Source of the DNA: Sphingobacterium sp. JB170
GTDB taxonomy: Bacteria > Bacteroidota > Bacteroidia > Sphingobacteriales > Sphingobacteriaceae
Direction of reading: 5' to 3'
Length of the DNA: 64,000 bases
NCBI RefSeq assembly: GCF_900163865.1
Contig: NZ_FUKU01000027.1
Span: forward strand, 124,001 to 188,000
Below are positions 15,721 to 26,026 of this stretch, piece after piece. Each line of letters opens with the position of its first letter. Within the stretch, counting starts at the first letter, position 1. Below the pieces are notes generated by a model. It saw only the letters and a program-made list of their open reading frames with translations. It was not told where the DNA came from and ran no database searches. The position numbers were made by a program, and so were the translations under genes.

Positions 15721-18111
15721 CTATTCATTTCTTAAACTATCGACAGGATTACCTCGCGCAGCCTTAATGGCCAAGGTACTGACCGTAAATAATGCGATAA
15801 ACAAAGCTATTAGGCCGGCTATGACGAACATCCACCAATGCACGTCTATTCTATACACAAAACTGTCTAACCAACGTTGCATTACCAACCAGGCTATGGG
15901 TGAAGCTATAACAACGGCTAAAAATACAAGTTTCAGAAAATCTGCAGATAACATCGTAAAAATACGAGCAACCGACGCTCCTAATACTTTTCGGATACCA
16001 ATTTCTTTTTCACGTTGTATCGTAGCAAAAGAGACCAATCCAAGAAGACCTAAACACGCTATAAAAACAGCTATTCCGGAGAAGATTGCCGTCATGGTCT
16101 GTGTTCGTTTTTGTTGAACGAACTTTGAAGCATAGGCCGAATCTGCAAAACGTATATCGACAGGATAACCTGGATTATATTTCTTTAGAATAGATTGTAT
16201 TTGCTCTATGTTTTCGACGAGATTATTGCGCGTATTTAATCGAATGTGTACGAAGCTAAACCAACTCGCTGGTCCTTTTACAATCATTGGCTCGATAGTT
16301 TCATAAGGAGACTGCAAGATAAAATCCTGAATAACACCAACGACCTTCCAATTTTTTTGGTATTCGGTGCCTTTTAATGATATAATTTGTGTGCCAACAG
16401 GATTCTTTAGTCCCATACGTTTTACTGCCGCTTCATTTAAAAGCACTGAATTGGAATCAGCAGGGTGGTTGTAAACATCAATATCACGGCCTTCCAATAG
16501 TTTAATGCCCATTGTTTTAGTGAAGTCCACGTCACTGCTCATACCGTTGAATACGGCATCGAAGTCCTCCGGTTTACTATTAGGCCAAGCATAACCCCAG
16601 TTATTATTTGCGTAGTGGGTGATACGTCCCAGGCTCTTGGTAACACTATTTGCAATTCCATGTTCTATTAACTCATTGCGCAAAACGTTATAGTTCTTAT
16701 TTAAATTGCCATCTAAAGGTATATATACGAGGTTGTTTTGTTCATATCCATTATCTCGATTTTGTCCATGACGGATTTGCTGACCAATAATAATAGTACA
16801 TATTCCCAAACATATAGAAATCGTAAACTGTAAAGTTACCAACACCTTTCGCGGTTTAAATCCACGACCAATAGCAGTAAAATTTCCCTTTATCGTTCTC
16901 ATCGGTTCAAAAGACGATAATACGAAAGCGGGGTAAATACCAGCTCCCAAAGCCGAGAAAATAATAACGACAAAAAAAAGTCCCCAAAACATTAAAGATT
17001 GACCATCGATACCAACGTTACTGTCTGCAATCTCATTGAAAATAGGTAAACCGAGTATCGTGAGAAGAAGGGCTAGAGCGCCGGCAATAATGGTCAAAAT
17101 AAATGACTCAATTAGAAATTGTTGGATTATAGTTCTTCTTGGGGCTCCTACGACTTTACGAATCCCGACTTCTTTTGCACGCCTTTCGGCACCGGCAGTA
17201 CTAAGATTAATAAAGTTGATACAGGCGATCAAAAGTATAAAAAATCCAATAAGAGCAAACATACGTATTGTAATAATGTTCCCTCCTACCATTTCTCCAT
17301 TAATAGACTCGTTATACAGGTGCCAACGACGAGCAGGATATAGATAGATACTCGCTTTCACGTCACTATCAGTGTGTCTTCTCACTAGGTCCGCTAAATT
17401 GTGATTCGTAGTTTCAATGGAAGCACCTTTTTTGAGTAGCACATATGTCTTATGATTATAATTTGTCCACGATTCATTTTCAATCCAACCGGTTTTTCTC
17501 AGATAATCCCAAGAACAAAAGAATTCCTCCCCGTGAAATGTCGAATTCCTCGGAATGTCCTCGATGACCGCTCGTACCACCATCGTGACTGCTGTATCAA
17601 TCTGTACGGCTTTCCCTACTACGTTAGTTGTTCCAAAAAGTTTTGTTGCCAAGGATTCCGTCAAAACAATCGAATTAGGCCCCGAAATTGGTGATTTTGT
17701 ATTACCATCGATAAACGGAAAATCAAACAGCTTGAAAAATGAAGGATCACTTACAATACCCGAGGCTTTAAAACTTTGCGATCCGACACGGAGCAACGGA
17801 TTTGCGTTTCCAATTCGAACAACCTCCTCTAGTTCAGGATGATCTTGCTTTAAGACAGGGCCCAGAACAGCAGCTGTCCCTCCCCAGGTATGCTTTTGGC
17901 CGTCAAATTCATCCAGGGTATAAACTTGATATAACCGATCCGAAGTAGAATAAAAACGATCGAAATTAATTTCCGAACTTATCCAAAGTCCCATAATAAT
18001 TGCGACGCTCACACCCAGTGCCAGACCTACAATATTTATGGAAGAATATCCTTTATTTTTCCATAAAGTTCGCCAGGTTATTTTTAAATGGTTCGTCATC
18101 ATAAGTAGCAT
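15721..18111 (-). CDS. FtsX/MacB-type ABC transporter permease
   Basis: A 796-residue inner-membrane permease with two repeats. Each has a periplasmic MacB core domain followed by an FtsX domain. The first membrane helix is NIVGLALGVSVAIIMGLWIS; the two FtsX blocks contain GFFILLIACINFINLSTA and FSGIAVFIACLGLLGLVSFA, each followed by the coupling motif (EVGIRKVVGA, EIGIRKVLGA). This long Bacteroidota form normally works with a separate ATPase and exports lipids, peptides or antimicrobial compounds. No ATPase gene is adjacent. The likely start is one of the ATGs near 18099-18111. The 484 bases up to the next gene are intergenic. Confidence 0.9.
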   Translation of the reverse strand: MLLMMTNHLKITWRTLWKNKGYSSINIVGLALGVSVAIIMGLWISSEINFDRFYSTSDRLYQVYTLDEFDGQKHTWGGTAAVLGPVLKQDHPELEEVVRIGNANPLLRVGSQSFKASGIVSDPSFFKLFDFPFIDGNTKSPISGPNSIVLTESLATKLFGTTNVVGKAVQIDTAVTMVVRAVIEDIPRNSTFHGEEFFCSWDYLRKTGWIENESWTNYNHKTYVLLKKGASIETTNHNLADLVRRHTDSDVKASIYLYPARRWHLYNESINGEMVGGNIITIRMFALIGFFILLIACINFINLSTAGAERRAKEVGIRKVVGAPRRTIIQQFLIESFILTIIAGALALLLTILGLPIFNEIADSNVGIDGQSLMFWGLFFVVIIFSALGAGIYPAFVLSSFEPMRTIKGNFTAIGRGFKPRKVLVTLQFTISICLGICTIIIGQQIRHGQNRDNGYEQNNLVYIPLDGNLNKNYNVLRNELIEHGIANSVTKSLGRITHYANNNWGYAWPNSKPEDFDAVFNGMSSDVDFTKTMGIKLLEGRDIDVYNHPADSNSVLLNEAAVKRMGLKNPVGTQIISLKGTEYQKNWKVVGVIQDFILQSPYETIEPMIVKGPASWFSFVHIRLNTRNNLVENIEQIQSILKKYNPGYPVDIRFADSAYASKFVQQKRTQTMTAIFSGIAVFIACLGLLGLVSFATIQREKEIGIRKVLGASVARIFTMLSADFLKLVFLAVVIASPIAWLVMQRWLDSFVYRIDVHWWMFVIAGLIALFIALFTVSTLAIKAARGNPVDSLRNE

Positions 18112-18595
18112 AATGAGTTATTCCAAGTAACTCAAATTACAGTTTCATCGTGTTTTCCAAAGGCTATGCCATCCCATCAAACAATTAAATAACAGAGGAT
18201 TACACTTTAATACACAATATATATGTCCAGTATCGTGCACTTCACTGTTCGTTATCGAACAGTCCTGTACTAAAAAACAAATATAAATTTTCTTACCGAA
18301 TTTTTCTTTTTAACTAACGGAAGTGGATCACAGTTAAATAATTTAACTTGTTGCAATTCTAGTATTATTCTTCTTTAAATAATAACGTTATCCGACTTAG
18401 TTCCCAAGGCCACCACTAAGCAAAAACAGAACGCGGCCTCATCGTTGGGTGAGTCGAGGAAATCTGAAGTCTATCATAGCTAAAGTCTACGCTGGGGATT
18501 CCATCCTAATATTTCGCGAAGTAATTAACCCATAAAACTATATGCGAATCTTTTCCCGCAAATCCTTAATTTCGTCAGCATAAAAATCATAAATA
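18112..18595. other. Intergenic region between divergent permease and peptidase genes
   Basis: About 480 bases without a credible reading frame. It should contain promoters for both divergent genes, but no strong TAnnTTTG element with a correctly spaced TTG was found. No RNA-like structure was recognised. Confidence 0.4.
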
Positions 18596-20770
18596 ATGAA
18601 AAAGTTATTGATATTATTTGTTTTGAGCTCCTCGTTAGCGTACGGACAGAGAAATTTCACTGTGGATGAAACGGTTGACGGACCTCGCCAATTTGCTCCA
18701 AAAACAATATATGCATCGAAGTGGATCACCGGTACCGATACTTATTCCAGTCTAGATAGTAATTTTCAAAACCTATTAACCCGGTCAGCGGATCGGAATT
18801 GGGAGCCAAAACAACTCCTCGCGAAAACAACACTGGAAGCTGCCTTACGAACGGCAATTAAAAATGAACACTTCGAGCTGAGGTCCATACCTATTGATTA
18901 TAACTGGGTTGATGAAAATAATATCAACCTGGTAATCAATGATGAAAAAATGAGTTACAATATTATCTATAGTATGCTCAGCAATGAAGCAAAAGTAACC
19001 TCATTTATAACCACGGAGCTTGCTAAGAACCAAATAGCAACGGCACATGGTCAAACGGCCTTCTTGAAAGGGAACAATATTAGCATCGTGCGATCCGACG
19101 GTAGTGAGATTCAGGTCACCACAGATACAGTCGCGGGGATTATTAACGGATCAGCCACGGTGCACCGTAATGAGTTTGGTATTGACAAAGGAATGTGGTG
19201 GTCACCGGACGATAAAAAGCTCCTATATTACACCAAAGACGAAAGCAACGTTAGCCTATACCCACTTCCACAATGGGACACGCGCGTGACGACCATTAAA
19301 GATATACGTTATCCAATGGCCGGGATGCGCAGTGAAGAAGTATCGTTAAATATTTTCAATTCCGAAACAAACGAATATATCCACCTGCAGACTGGCGAGC
19401 CCAAAGAACAATACTTAACTATCGTAACTTGGGATCCGAACAGTACTTTCGTGTATGTAGGTATATTAAACAGGGGCCAGGATCACCTCAAATTGAATAA
19501 ATACGACGCCAACACGGGCGTTTTGATGAACACTCTTTTTGAGGAAACCTCGGATACGTGGGTAGAGCCGCAATATGCGCTAGAATTTGTACCAACAAAT
19601 CCAGAACAGTTTATATACCAAACCGATAAAGAAGGTTACAACCAACTCTATCTTTACAACACCAGTGGACAAATGATCCGCAGTTTAGGATATAAAGACG
19701 TTATCGTTACTAATTTCCAGGGTTTCAATAACGAAGGCACTAAGGCGTACTATATCGGCGCGACAAATCAAGGTATGGATCGCCATCTTTTCGAAGTCGA
19801 ATTGAAAACGGGAACGACGGAACAACTAACGCAAACCGAAGGCACCCACAGCGCAAGTCTTAGCCCCAGCGGTCGTTATATTTTGGATCAATTTAGTAAT
19901 CTCGAGACTCCAAATGCAATACAAGTTATTGACAGGAAAAACAATAACACAACGAAAGTTCTTTCTGCAAATAATCCTTTCACGGGTGTTATAAATATCC
20001 CGAAAATTGAGTTTAAGACTTTTACAGCCGCCGACGGAGCAACCCCTCTAAATGCACGGATCACCTACCCTACCAATTTTGATCCGAACAAAAAGTATCC
20101 GGTAATGGTATATTTATATGGGGGATCACATGCCCAGTTGGTAAACAATAAATGGCTTGGTGGGGTCGGGTATTTCGATCTGTATATGGCACAACGGGGT
20201 TATTTGATATTTACAATTGACAATCGAGGATCAGATTCGCGTGGTAGAGATTTTACGCGAGTAACACACCGAAATCTCGGGGAAGCAGAGATGGCCGATC
20301 AACTCGTCGGAATTAACTATCTAAAATCACTCCCCTATGTCGATAGCGCAAATATGGGTATTTTTGGATGGAGCTTCGGCGGATTTATGACCACTTCCCT
20401 GATGACTAAACAAAATAATATTTTTAAAGCTGCGGTTGCTGGAGGACCAGTGATGGACTGGAAATATTATGAGGTAATGTATGGCGAGCGCTATATGGAC
20501 ACGCCTTCGGAAAATCCAAAAGGGTATAAAAAAACTTCTCTATTAGATAAAGCGGGAGAATTGAATGGTCACTTATTGATTATCCACGGAGCGCAAGATC
20601 CTGTCGTTGTGCAACAGCATAGTATGGAATTCATTCAAAAATGTATTGAAGAAGGAAAGCCAATCGACTATTTCCTATATCCCACCCATGAACATAATGT
20701 GTTGGGCAAAGACAGGATACATATGTATGACAAGATTGCCAAATACTTTGATCTCTATCTAAAAAAATAG
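18596..20770 (+). CDS. S9 family peptidase, dipeptidyl-peptidase IV-like
   Basis: A 724-residue exported serine peptidase: signal peptide at 1-18 (ending LAYGQ), beta-propeller at about 35-470, alpha/beta hydrolase domain at about 490-724. Ser593 lies in GWSFGG, the acid in GAQDPVV and the His in HEHNV. DWKYYEVMYGERYM is typical of the DPP-IV branch. Around VHRNEF the Glu pair that anchors the substrate N-terminus is reduced to one Glu. The enzyme would release dipeptides or tripeptides, often after Pro or Ala, in the periplasm. A terminator follows, so it is not part of the SusCD transcript that starts further down. Confidence 0.9.
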   Translation: MKKLLILFVLSSSLAYGQRNFTVDETVDGPRQFAPKTIYASKWITGTDTYSSLDSNFQNLLTRSADRNWEPKQLLAKTTLEAALRTAIKNEHFELRSIPIDYNWVDENNINLVINDEKMSYNIIYSMLSNEAKVTSFITTELAKNQIATAHGQTAFLKGNNISIVRSDGSEIQVTTDTVAGIINGSATVHRNEFGIDKGMWWSPDDKKLLYYTKDESNVSLYPLPQWDTRVTTIKDIRYPMAGMRSEEVSLNIFNSETNEYIHLQTGEPKEQYLTIVTWDPNSTFVYVGILNRGQDHLKLNKYDANTGVLMNTLFEETSDTWVEPQYALEFVPTNPEQFIYQTDKEGYNQLYLYNTSGQMIRSLGYKDVIVTNFQGFNNEGTKAYYIGATNQGMDRHLFEVELKTGTTEQLTQTEGTHSASLSPSGRYILDQFSNLETPNAIQVIDRKNNNTTKVLSANNPFTGVINIPKIEFKTFTAADGATPLNARITYPTNFDPNKKYPVMVYLYGGSHAQLVNNKWLGGVGYFDLYMAQRGYLIFTIDNRGSDSRGRDFTRVTHRNLGEAEMADQLVGINYLKSLPYVDSANMGIFGWSFGGFMTTSLMTKQNNIFKAAVAGGPVMDWKYYEVMYGERYMDTPSENPKGYKKTSLLDKAGELNGHLLIIHGAQDPVVVQQHSMEFIQKCIEEGKPIDYFLYPTHEHNVLGKDRIHMYDKIAKYFDLYLKK

Positions 20771-20798
20771 TAATCAAACTGCCCAAAGGGATGATTTG

Positions 20799-20835
20799 AC
20801 GGGTACAGATAACGACAGACGCTATCTGTGCCCGT
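20799..20835 (+). terminator. Terminator after the S9 peptidase
   Basis: A 13-bp stem (20799-20811 with 20823-20835, one G-T pair) around an 11-nt loop is followed by a short T-run (CTTTTA). It separates the peptidase gene from the SusCD block. Confidence 0.65.
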
Positions 20836-20869
20836 TGACTTTTAGTAATTAAACAATCCATTAGCTAGG

Positions 20870-20878
20870 CCCCCCCCC
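20870..20878 (+). repeat. C9 homopolymer tract
   Basis: Nine consecutive C residues occur in otherwise AT-rich intergenic DNA, about 260 bases upstream of the inferred SusCD promoter. Such tracts can slip during replication. No promoter element or reading frame overlapping the tract was recognised. Confidence 0.7.
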
Positions 20879-21137
20879 GTTTAATGCTCTAAAAATGTTT
20901 TAGATCTTGCTGGACACGTCCGCCATAACACATACCCTCCCACCGTCGCTTGAAAAGTACAGCTAAATAATTGTAGTCTCGCATGAGGAGCATTTGTTGT
21001 TACAAAAGTTTCTGCAGATTTTTGGTTCCTAAAACCCTGTAAATACCTCTATAAACAACTTTATACGAAATTGTGGAATATAATTTCCACGACCCGTATG
21101 ACCTTATTTTTAATATATCAAAAAAAAAAATAAAAAA

Positions 21138-21169
21138 TTTGCTAAAACGTTTTTATATACATACATTAG
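21138..21169 (+). promoter_or_regulatory. Inferred promoter of the SusCD block
   Basis: TTTG at 21138-21141 is followed after 20 nt by TACATTAG at 21162-21169, matching TAnnTTTG at seven of eight positions. Transcription would begin near 21176 and leave an untranslated leader of about 330 nt before the first SusC gene. No sigma/anti-sigma or hybrid two-component gene adjoins the block, so the controlling regulator is not visible. Confidence 0.45.
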
Positions 21170-21409
21170 CATTGTGAACGGAAATTTTAACCTATTTTAA
21201 CACACCAACAAGCAGTTACTAACTAACAAAAACCGGCTGCTATTTTATTAAAAACGAATAACTTATAATTTTCGTAACCAAAAATTGACTGATAAACAAG
21301 TAGATCAAAATACTATAAACTGAACATTAAAACATTTTGTTCGTCGACCTTTTCAAACCTAACAGGTACGAACACTGAATTGTAAAATTATAAACTAAAA
21401 AAAAGAATT

Positions 21410-21442
21410 ATGACAACTCATCTCGCGTGGTATATTCCTTAG
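21410..21442 (+). other. Possible leader mini-ORF upstream of susC
   Basis: ATG at 21410 starts a 10-codon frame (MTTHLAWYIP, stop TAG) preceded by the purine-rich run AAAAAAAAGAATT. It lies within the inferred leader, 62 bases before the SusC start. It may be a leader peptide or chance. Confidence 0.2.
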
Positions 21443-21504
21443 GATCAGCCAAACTTAACTCATTAATTATAAAGTAACATTATCAATTAAATTATTAAAC
21501 CTAA

Positions 21505-24489
21505 ATGTATATGAAGGAGAAAATTCCTTATGCATATAGTATAAGTATACTTGTTGTATTATTCATATTACTATCTGATAACCAGTTATGGGCGCGGTAT
21601 AAAATGAATTCTGAAGTGCACACACAAACTGCACTGCAAGACACCGTTGTACCCCAGCTTTTGGATTCGGTTTTCGATCTGAATTTTAAAAACATCCGTA
21701 CCAAATCGATGGTACGAACCCCACGAGACATTGCTTTAAATGGATTCGCAACGATTACCCAAAATCTCAAAGGGGAAGCTGCCGGACTATATGCGACGGA
21801 ATACAGTGGGGAACCGGGAACCAACAGTTCAATCTTTATCCGAGGGCTTTCTACACCTGTTTTCAGTCACAAAGATGTCTACTCAAATCAACCGCTGGTC
21901 GTGCTCGATGATATCCCATTGATTGGTACGCATCCGTTCTCTTACATGATTCAGGCCTACGATATTGATCGAATTGGTCCCGAAAATAATCTGTTGAGTA
22001 ATATAGAACTAGATAATATTGCAGCAATCGAAATCCTAAAAGATCCTGCCAGTATCAGCGTTTATGGGCCGATGGCAGTAAATGGAGTAATTAAAATAAC
22101 GTCCAAAAAAAGCGCAAGTATTAATAAAAAGAGAATTAGTCTGAACAGTTTCATTGGAATGTCTCAACGGCCGTCAGTTACTACTATTAATGGTGGTTAT
22201 GAAAATGATTTTAGAAAGCAGTTTTATAACTTGTATACCAGCAACGGACGTTACGATGAAGACGAGACCTATCCAATTTACCTAAGTGACTCACTAAATA
22301 ACCGATATTATGGCCCTTCTAACTGGTCGGATAGCTATTATAATAATGGAATGAACTACGGCGTAAATGCGAGTATTTCTGGTGGTAGTAAACGTTCTAA
22401 TTTTCAATTCTCGTTGGGGAATCTACAAAATTCGGGAATTGCTGATGACACTAAATTCCGAAAATATAATGCCCGGTTCCAGTTAGACTTACAGCCCCTG
22501 AAATGGTTATTCTTTCATACGAGTATAAATGCAACCCGCTTGACGCGAAACCGAAATAAAAACTTACGTAATCGGTATGCGATGATGTCGTATTTCCCTG
22601 ACCTGGGTGCGCCTCTAGCGCCGAACAAGGAAGCATACGACGATTATTTAGCTGAATACGACAAAAGTTTCGATAATAATTACTCGAATATCTTGGAAGG
22701 TAATCTCGCATTGAATATCCAGTTTGGTTCGTTTAAACTCAAATCCCGCCTATTGGTAGATTACAATGAAGGCTTCCGGGATTTGTTCTATCCAAGCACT
22801 TTATTAGAAGGAAACAACTTCGCGTCCAATTATTACGGGTACAACCAGCGACTTGTCTTTGATAATGTGGCATCGTATGATTGGAAACTAACCGATAAGA
22901 GCAACTTATTTTTAGAGGCTGCAAATGTTTTGCAGTGGGACAATCATAAATACAACTACGCATACGCATACAAAGGTGTAAACGATTTTATCAAAATAAA
23001 TCTTTTGGAATCCGACCCAAATAACGGCAACTATCTCAATCCAACGGTATTTCCAAGACAACTGGTCTTTAAGTTCATTGACCGAACAGCAAACAACCTG
23101 ATCTCTTTCTATGGAAGAGGAACTTATAATCTTAACGACAAATACACAGCGAGTTTATTACTTCGGTACGATGGATCGTCGAATGCGCAACCGACCAATC
23201 AGTGGATCTTCACACCTTCCCTTTCTTTAGGTTGGAATTTGAAAAACGAATTCTTTCGGGACAACGCAATGTATGAAAGTTTCAAGATCAGAGCTAGCGC
23301 GGGGAGATTAGGTATCCTTAATCAATATGATAACATCGCGCAAGGCCCACATTATACTGCCCAAGTAGGCTATACGGGAAACGTAATTGTACCAGGGTAC
23401 AACGGTTTCGCCGCCTTGGTTAGACCCTATTCGGACGGCTGGACGGGATATGACATTCCTTGGGCTTATTCGGATCATATGAATTTAGGATTCGACTTCC
23501 AGCTTTCTAAACGCAACGTATACTTCTCTCTGGATGCCTATATCAAGCAAAATAAGAACCAGGTTCTTACCATGCCTGCTCACGCGGAATACGGTTATGA
23601 ATATGCTATCGAACCCGGAATGGACGTGCAAAACAGTGGTGTTGAACTAACGTTAAGTGGTGACGTTGCGGCCCCCGCGTCTGGAAACTTTCGCTGGAAT
23701 TCCGGAATAAATGTAGCGTTCAATACCAATAAACTGACTGCATTGCCTGGCGGTGCTAACGAAGTGGTTATTCAAGACCGGATGCTTAAAGTTGGTGAAC
23801 GCATCGATGCCTTTTGGGTATTGGAAAATCAAGGAATATATGTCTCTGACAGTGAAATCCCAGTAGTTGACGGCGTAGCAAAAAATTATAACGGCATTAC
23901 TTTTAAAGCCGGGGATCCTATTTGGAAAGATCAGAACGGCGATAACCGCATAACCACGGCAGATCGCGTGTTACGCGGTAATTACATCCCAAAAGTATCG
24001 GGATCTTGGCAAAATAATTTTTTCTACAAAGACTTTGATCTCAAGCTGAGTTTCTATTTCAACTTAGGACGTGACATCATCAACCAAGAAATGTCAAGAA
24101 GATTTGACTTTATCAGTAATGAGAATTCAGGCAATATCGATGCTGTCAAGGAGATAACGTACTGGGAAAAAAGAGGCGACTATAGCAACTATCCGCTTTA
24201 TAATCCATGGAGTAGTGTTAGTGCTTACCAAACTGGTCAAGATCTATTCATGGAAAATGGCTCTTTTCTGAAACTTAGACAGGTTTCGATTGGCTATGAC
24301 CTTACTAAAATTCTAGCCTCCCACCTCGATGGTGGGAAACTATACGTCTATGCGACAGCCAACAACTTACTAACATTATCCAATTATTCAGGACGTGATC
24401 CTGAAATAGCCAATTACCTAGGGTTTGATGAGGGATACAATATGATGATCCCCAGGACCTATTTAATTGGTTTCAAACTGAATTTTTAA
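21505..24489 (+). CDS. SusC/RagA-family TonB-dependent outer-membrane transporter (first pair)
   Basis: A 994-residue outer-membrane barrel. A signal peptide (about 1-30) leads directly to a plug domain at about 60-215 (SSIFIRGLSTP, QPLVVLDDIPLIG, IAAIEILKDPASISVYG, NGVIKITSKK). The 22-strand SusC barrel follows, ending in TYLIGFKLNF with a C-terminal Phe. The usual N-terminal CarboxypepD_reg-like domain is absent, so this SusC is shorter than its partner at 28263. It would import a ligand captured by the SusD lipoprotein at 24500, powered by TonB. The start may be ATG 21505 or 21511. First gene of an eleven-gene block. Confidence 0.92.
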   Translation: MYMKEKIPYAYSISILVVLFILLSDNQLWARYKMNSEVHTQTALQDTVVPQLLDSVFDLNFKNIRTKSMVRTPRDIALNGFATITQNLKGEAAGLYATEYSGEPGTNSSIFIRGLSTPVFSHKDVYSNQPLVVLDDIPLIGTHPFSYMIQAYDIDRIGPENNLLSNIELDNIAAIEILKDPASISVYGPMAVNGVIKITSKKSASINKKRISLNSFIGMSQRPSVTTINGGYENDFRKQFYNLYTSNGRYDEDETYPIYLSDSLNNRYYGPSNWSDSYYNNGMNYGVNASISGGSKRSNFQFSLGNLQNSGIADDTKFRKYNARFQLDLQPLKWLFFHTSINATRLTRNRNKNLRNRYAMMSYFPDLGAPLAPNKEAYDDYLAEYDKSFDNNYSNILEGNLALNIQFGSFKLKSRLLVDYNEGFRDLFYPSTLLEGNNFASNYYGYNQRLVFDNVASYDWKLTDKSNLFLEAANVLQWDNHKYNYAYAYKGVNDFIKINLLESDPNNGNYLNPTVFPRQLVFKFIDRTANNLISFYGRGTYNLNDKYTASLLLRYDGSSNAQPTNQWIFTPSLSLGWNLKNEFFRDNAMYESFKIRASAGRLGILNQYDNIAQGPHYTAQVGYTGNVIVPGYNGFAALVRPYSDGWTGYDIPWAYSDHMNLGFDFQLSKRNVYFSLDAYIKQNKNQVLTMPAHAEYGYEYAIEPGMDVQNSGVELTLSGDVAAPASGNFRWNSGINVAFNTNKLTALPGGANEVVIQDRMLKVGERIDAFWVLENQGIYVSDSEIPVVDGVAKNYNGITFKAGDPIWKDQNGDNRITTADRVLRGNYIPKVSGSWQNNFFYKDFDLKLSFYFNLGRDIINQEMSRRFDFISNENSGNIDAVKEITYWEKRGDYSNYPLYNPWSSVSAYQTGQDLFMENGSFLKLRQVSIGYDLTKILASHLDGGKLYVYATANNLLTLSNYSGRDPEIANYLGFDEGYNMMIPRTYLIGFKLNF

Positions 24490-24499
24490 TAGCTGTTTT

Positions 24500-26005
24500 A
24501 TGAAAAAGATATTCTATGTTTTAATGGTCGTTTGTATCTCTCTTAGCAGTTGCGAAAAAATGCTCAGCGTAGACTCTACTCGCGTCGTTTCGGACGAAAA
24601 TATGTGGGAGAAAATGGAGGATACCCGGGCGGGACTGCTCGGCATATATGCACTCACGAAATCCGCATTAGTGGATCACAATGCATATTGGTTATATGGG
24701 GAAGTGCGGACCGGCGAATACTCTGTTCCGGTTCGTCGTGACCTAATGGCGATCTCGCAGCAAGATTTAAATGCAAACAATGAAACACTCGAGGCACTAC
24801 GAAACTGGCGTAGATGGTACGCCGTGATTAATTCTGCTAATGTGTTTATTTCGCGTGCACCCGAAGTCCTAGAAATGGATGATCGTTACAAACAAGCTAA
24901 TTTGAACGTCGACATCGCTCAGGCACGCCTACTACGGGCATTCGCATATTTCTATATGATACGCGTGTGGGGTGATGTGCCTTTAATTACCAGTTCTTCT
25001 GAAAACAATTTCGTCAATAAGCCGCGCGAAAACCAAGAAAAAATTCTCGCATGGGTAGAGCAAGAGTTGATTGACGCTATTCCTGCCCTACCGTTACGTT
25101 ACAGTGTCGATGAACCAGAACAACTCGGCAACTATTACAACGAAGCGCAGTCCCGTTGGGATGGCGCAATTGCGACAAAAATAGCAGCATACGCGATACT
25201 CGCACACGTATCGGCTTGGCAAGGTAATTATCCGAATGTTGCGTCCTATACCGCTTTTATAATGGATAACTATGAAAAAGCAAATATCAATTATACAGCG
25301 ACAAGCAGCCTTACCTCACCGAGTGGGTTCTTCTTTGACAAGCACAGTAGTCAAATGTTCGCTTTTCCGGGTGTGTGGGCACACTTAGAAGGCGCGTTTA
25401 CGGGCAATATCGAAGAGCTCACGCTCGCAACACCGGTGATCAATAAAACGATGCCTGATATTTACCTGACCAAAGAAACCATCGTCAATGTGTTCAATGA
25501 AGCTAAAGACGAACGCTTTAGTATCGATACGCTTGGTAAACCGTTGAACGAAGATTACTTCCGAAATTTTAACGGTCGCTATCCAATCTTAAGCAAAATA
25601 AAATGTATCCAAGGCGGTAATACGGATCCCACATTCCAAATTTTCACCAGTGCGCTTGTATTCACACGCCTAGAGGATATTACTTTACTGCGCGCCGAAG
25701 CGTTAGCGGTATTGGGGGAACAAAACGGAGGAATTGATCTACTGAACCGCATACGTGAAAATCGCGGATTGCCAAATTACTCCGAGGCAATGAATGGCGA
25801 TTTGTTGGATGCGATATTCCTGGAGCGCCAACGAGAGCTCATGGGTGAAGGACACCGCTGGTATGATATTGTACGCTACAACAAGATCAAAAACAACGAT
25901 CCAGACTTTATACAACTCATTCAGGATGGGGGTATTTATTGGCCAATTTCTGAATCGGTATTGCAGCAAAACCCGCTCATCGAACAAAACAACTATTGGA
26001 ATTAA
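24500..26005 (+). CDS. SusD/RagB-family ligand-binding lipoprotein (first pair)
   Basis: A 501-residue surface lipoprotein. The signal ends in the lipobox LSSC (Cys18). SusD-like helical TPR core follows: ARLLRAFAYFYMIRVWGDVPLI in the N-terminal half and the conserved C-terminal LERQRELMGEGHRWYDIVRY. SusD caps its SusC barrel and binds the substrate. It lies 10 bases after the SusC gene. The ligand cannot be inferred, because no degradative enzyme accompanies the pair. Confidence 0.92.
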   Translation: MKKIFYVLMVVCISLSSCEKMLSVDSTRVVSDENMWEKMEDTRAGLLGIYALTKSALVDHNAYWLYGEVRTGEYSVPVRRDLMAISQQDLNANNETLEALRNWRRWYAVINSANVFISRAPEVLEMDDRYKQANLNVDIAQARLLRAFAYFYMIRVWGDVPLITSSSENNFVNKPRENQEKILAWVEQELIDAIPALPLRYSVDEPEQLGNYYNEAQSRWDGAIATKIAAYAILAHVSAWQGNYPNVASYTAFIMDNYEKANINYTATSSLTSPSGFFFDKHSSQMFAFPGVWAHLEGAFTGNIEELTLATPVINKTMPDIYLTKETIVNVFNEAKDERFSIDTLGKPLNEDYFRNFNGRYPILSKIKCIQGGNTDPTFQIFTSALVFTRLEDITLLRAEALAVLGEQNGGIDLLNRIRENRGLPNYSEAMNGDLLDAIFLERQRELMGEGHRWYDIVRYNKIKNNDPDFIQLIQDGGIYWPISESVLQQNPLIEQNNYWN

Positions 26006-26026
26006 CCTATATAAAGTAAGTAAATT

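Noticed and set aside
18596..20770. S9 peptidase as the missing degradative enzyme of the SusCD block
   Set aside because: A terminator and more than 300 bases with a separate promoter lie between them. A functional link remains possible, but it is not part of the same transcript.
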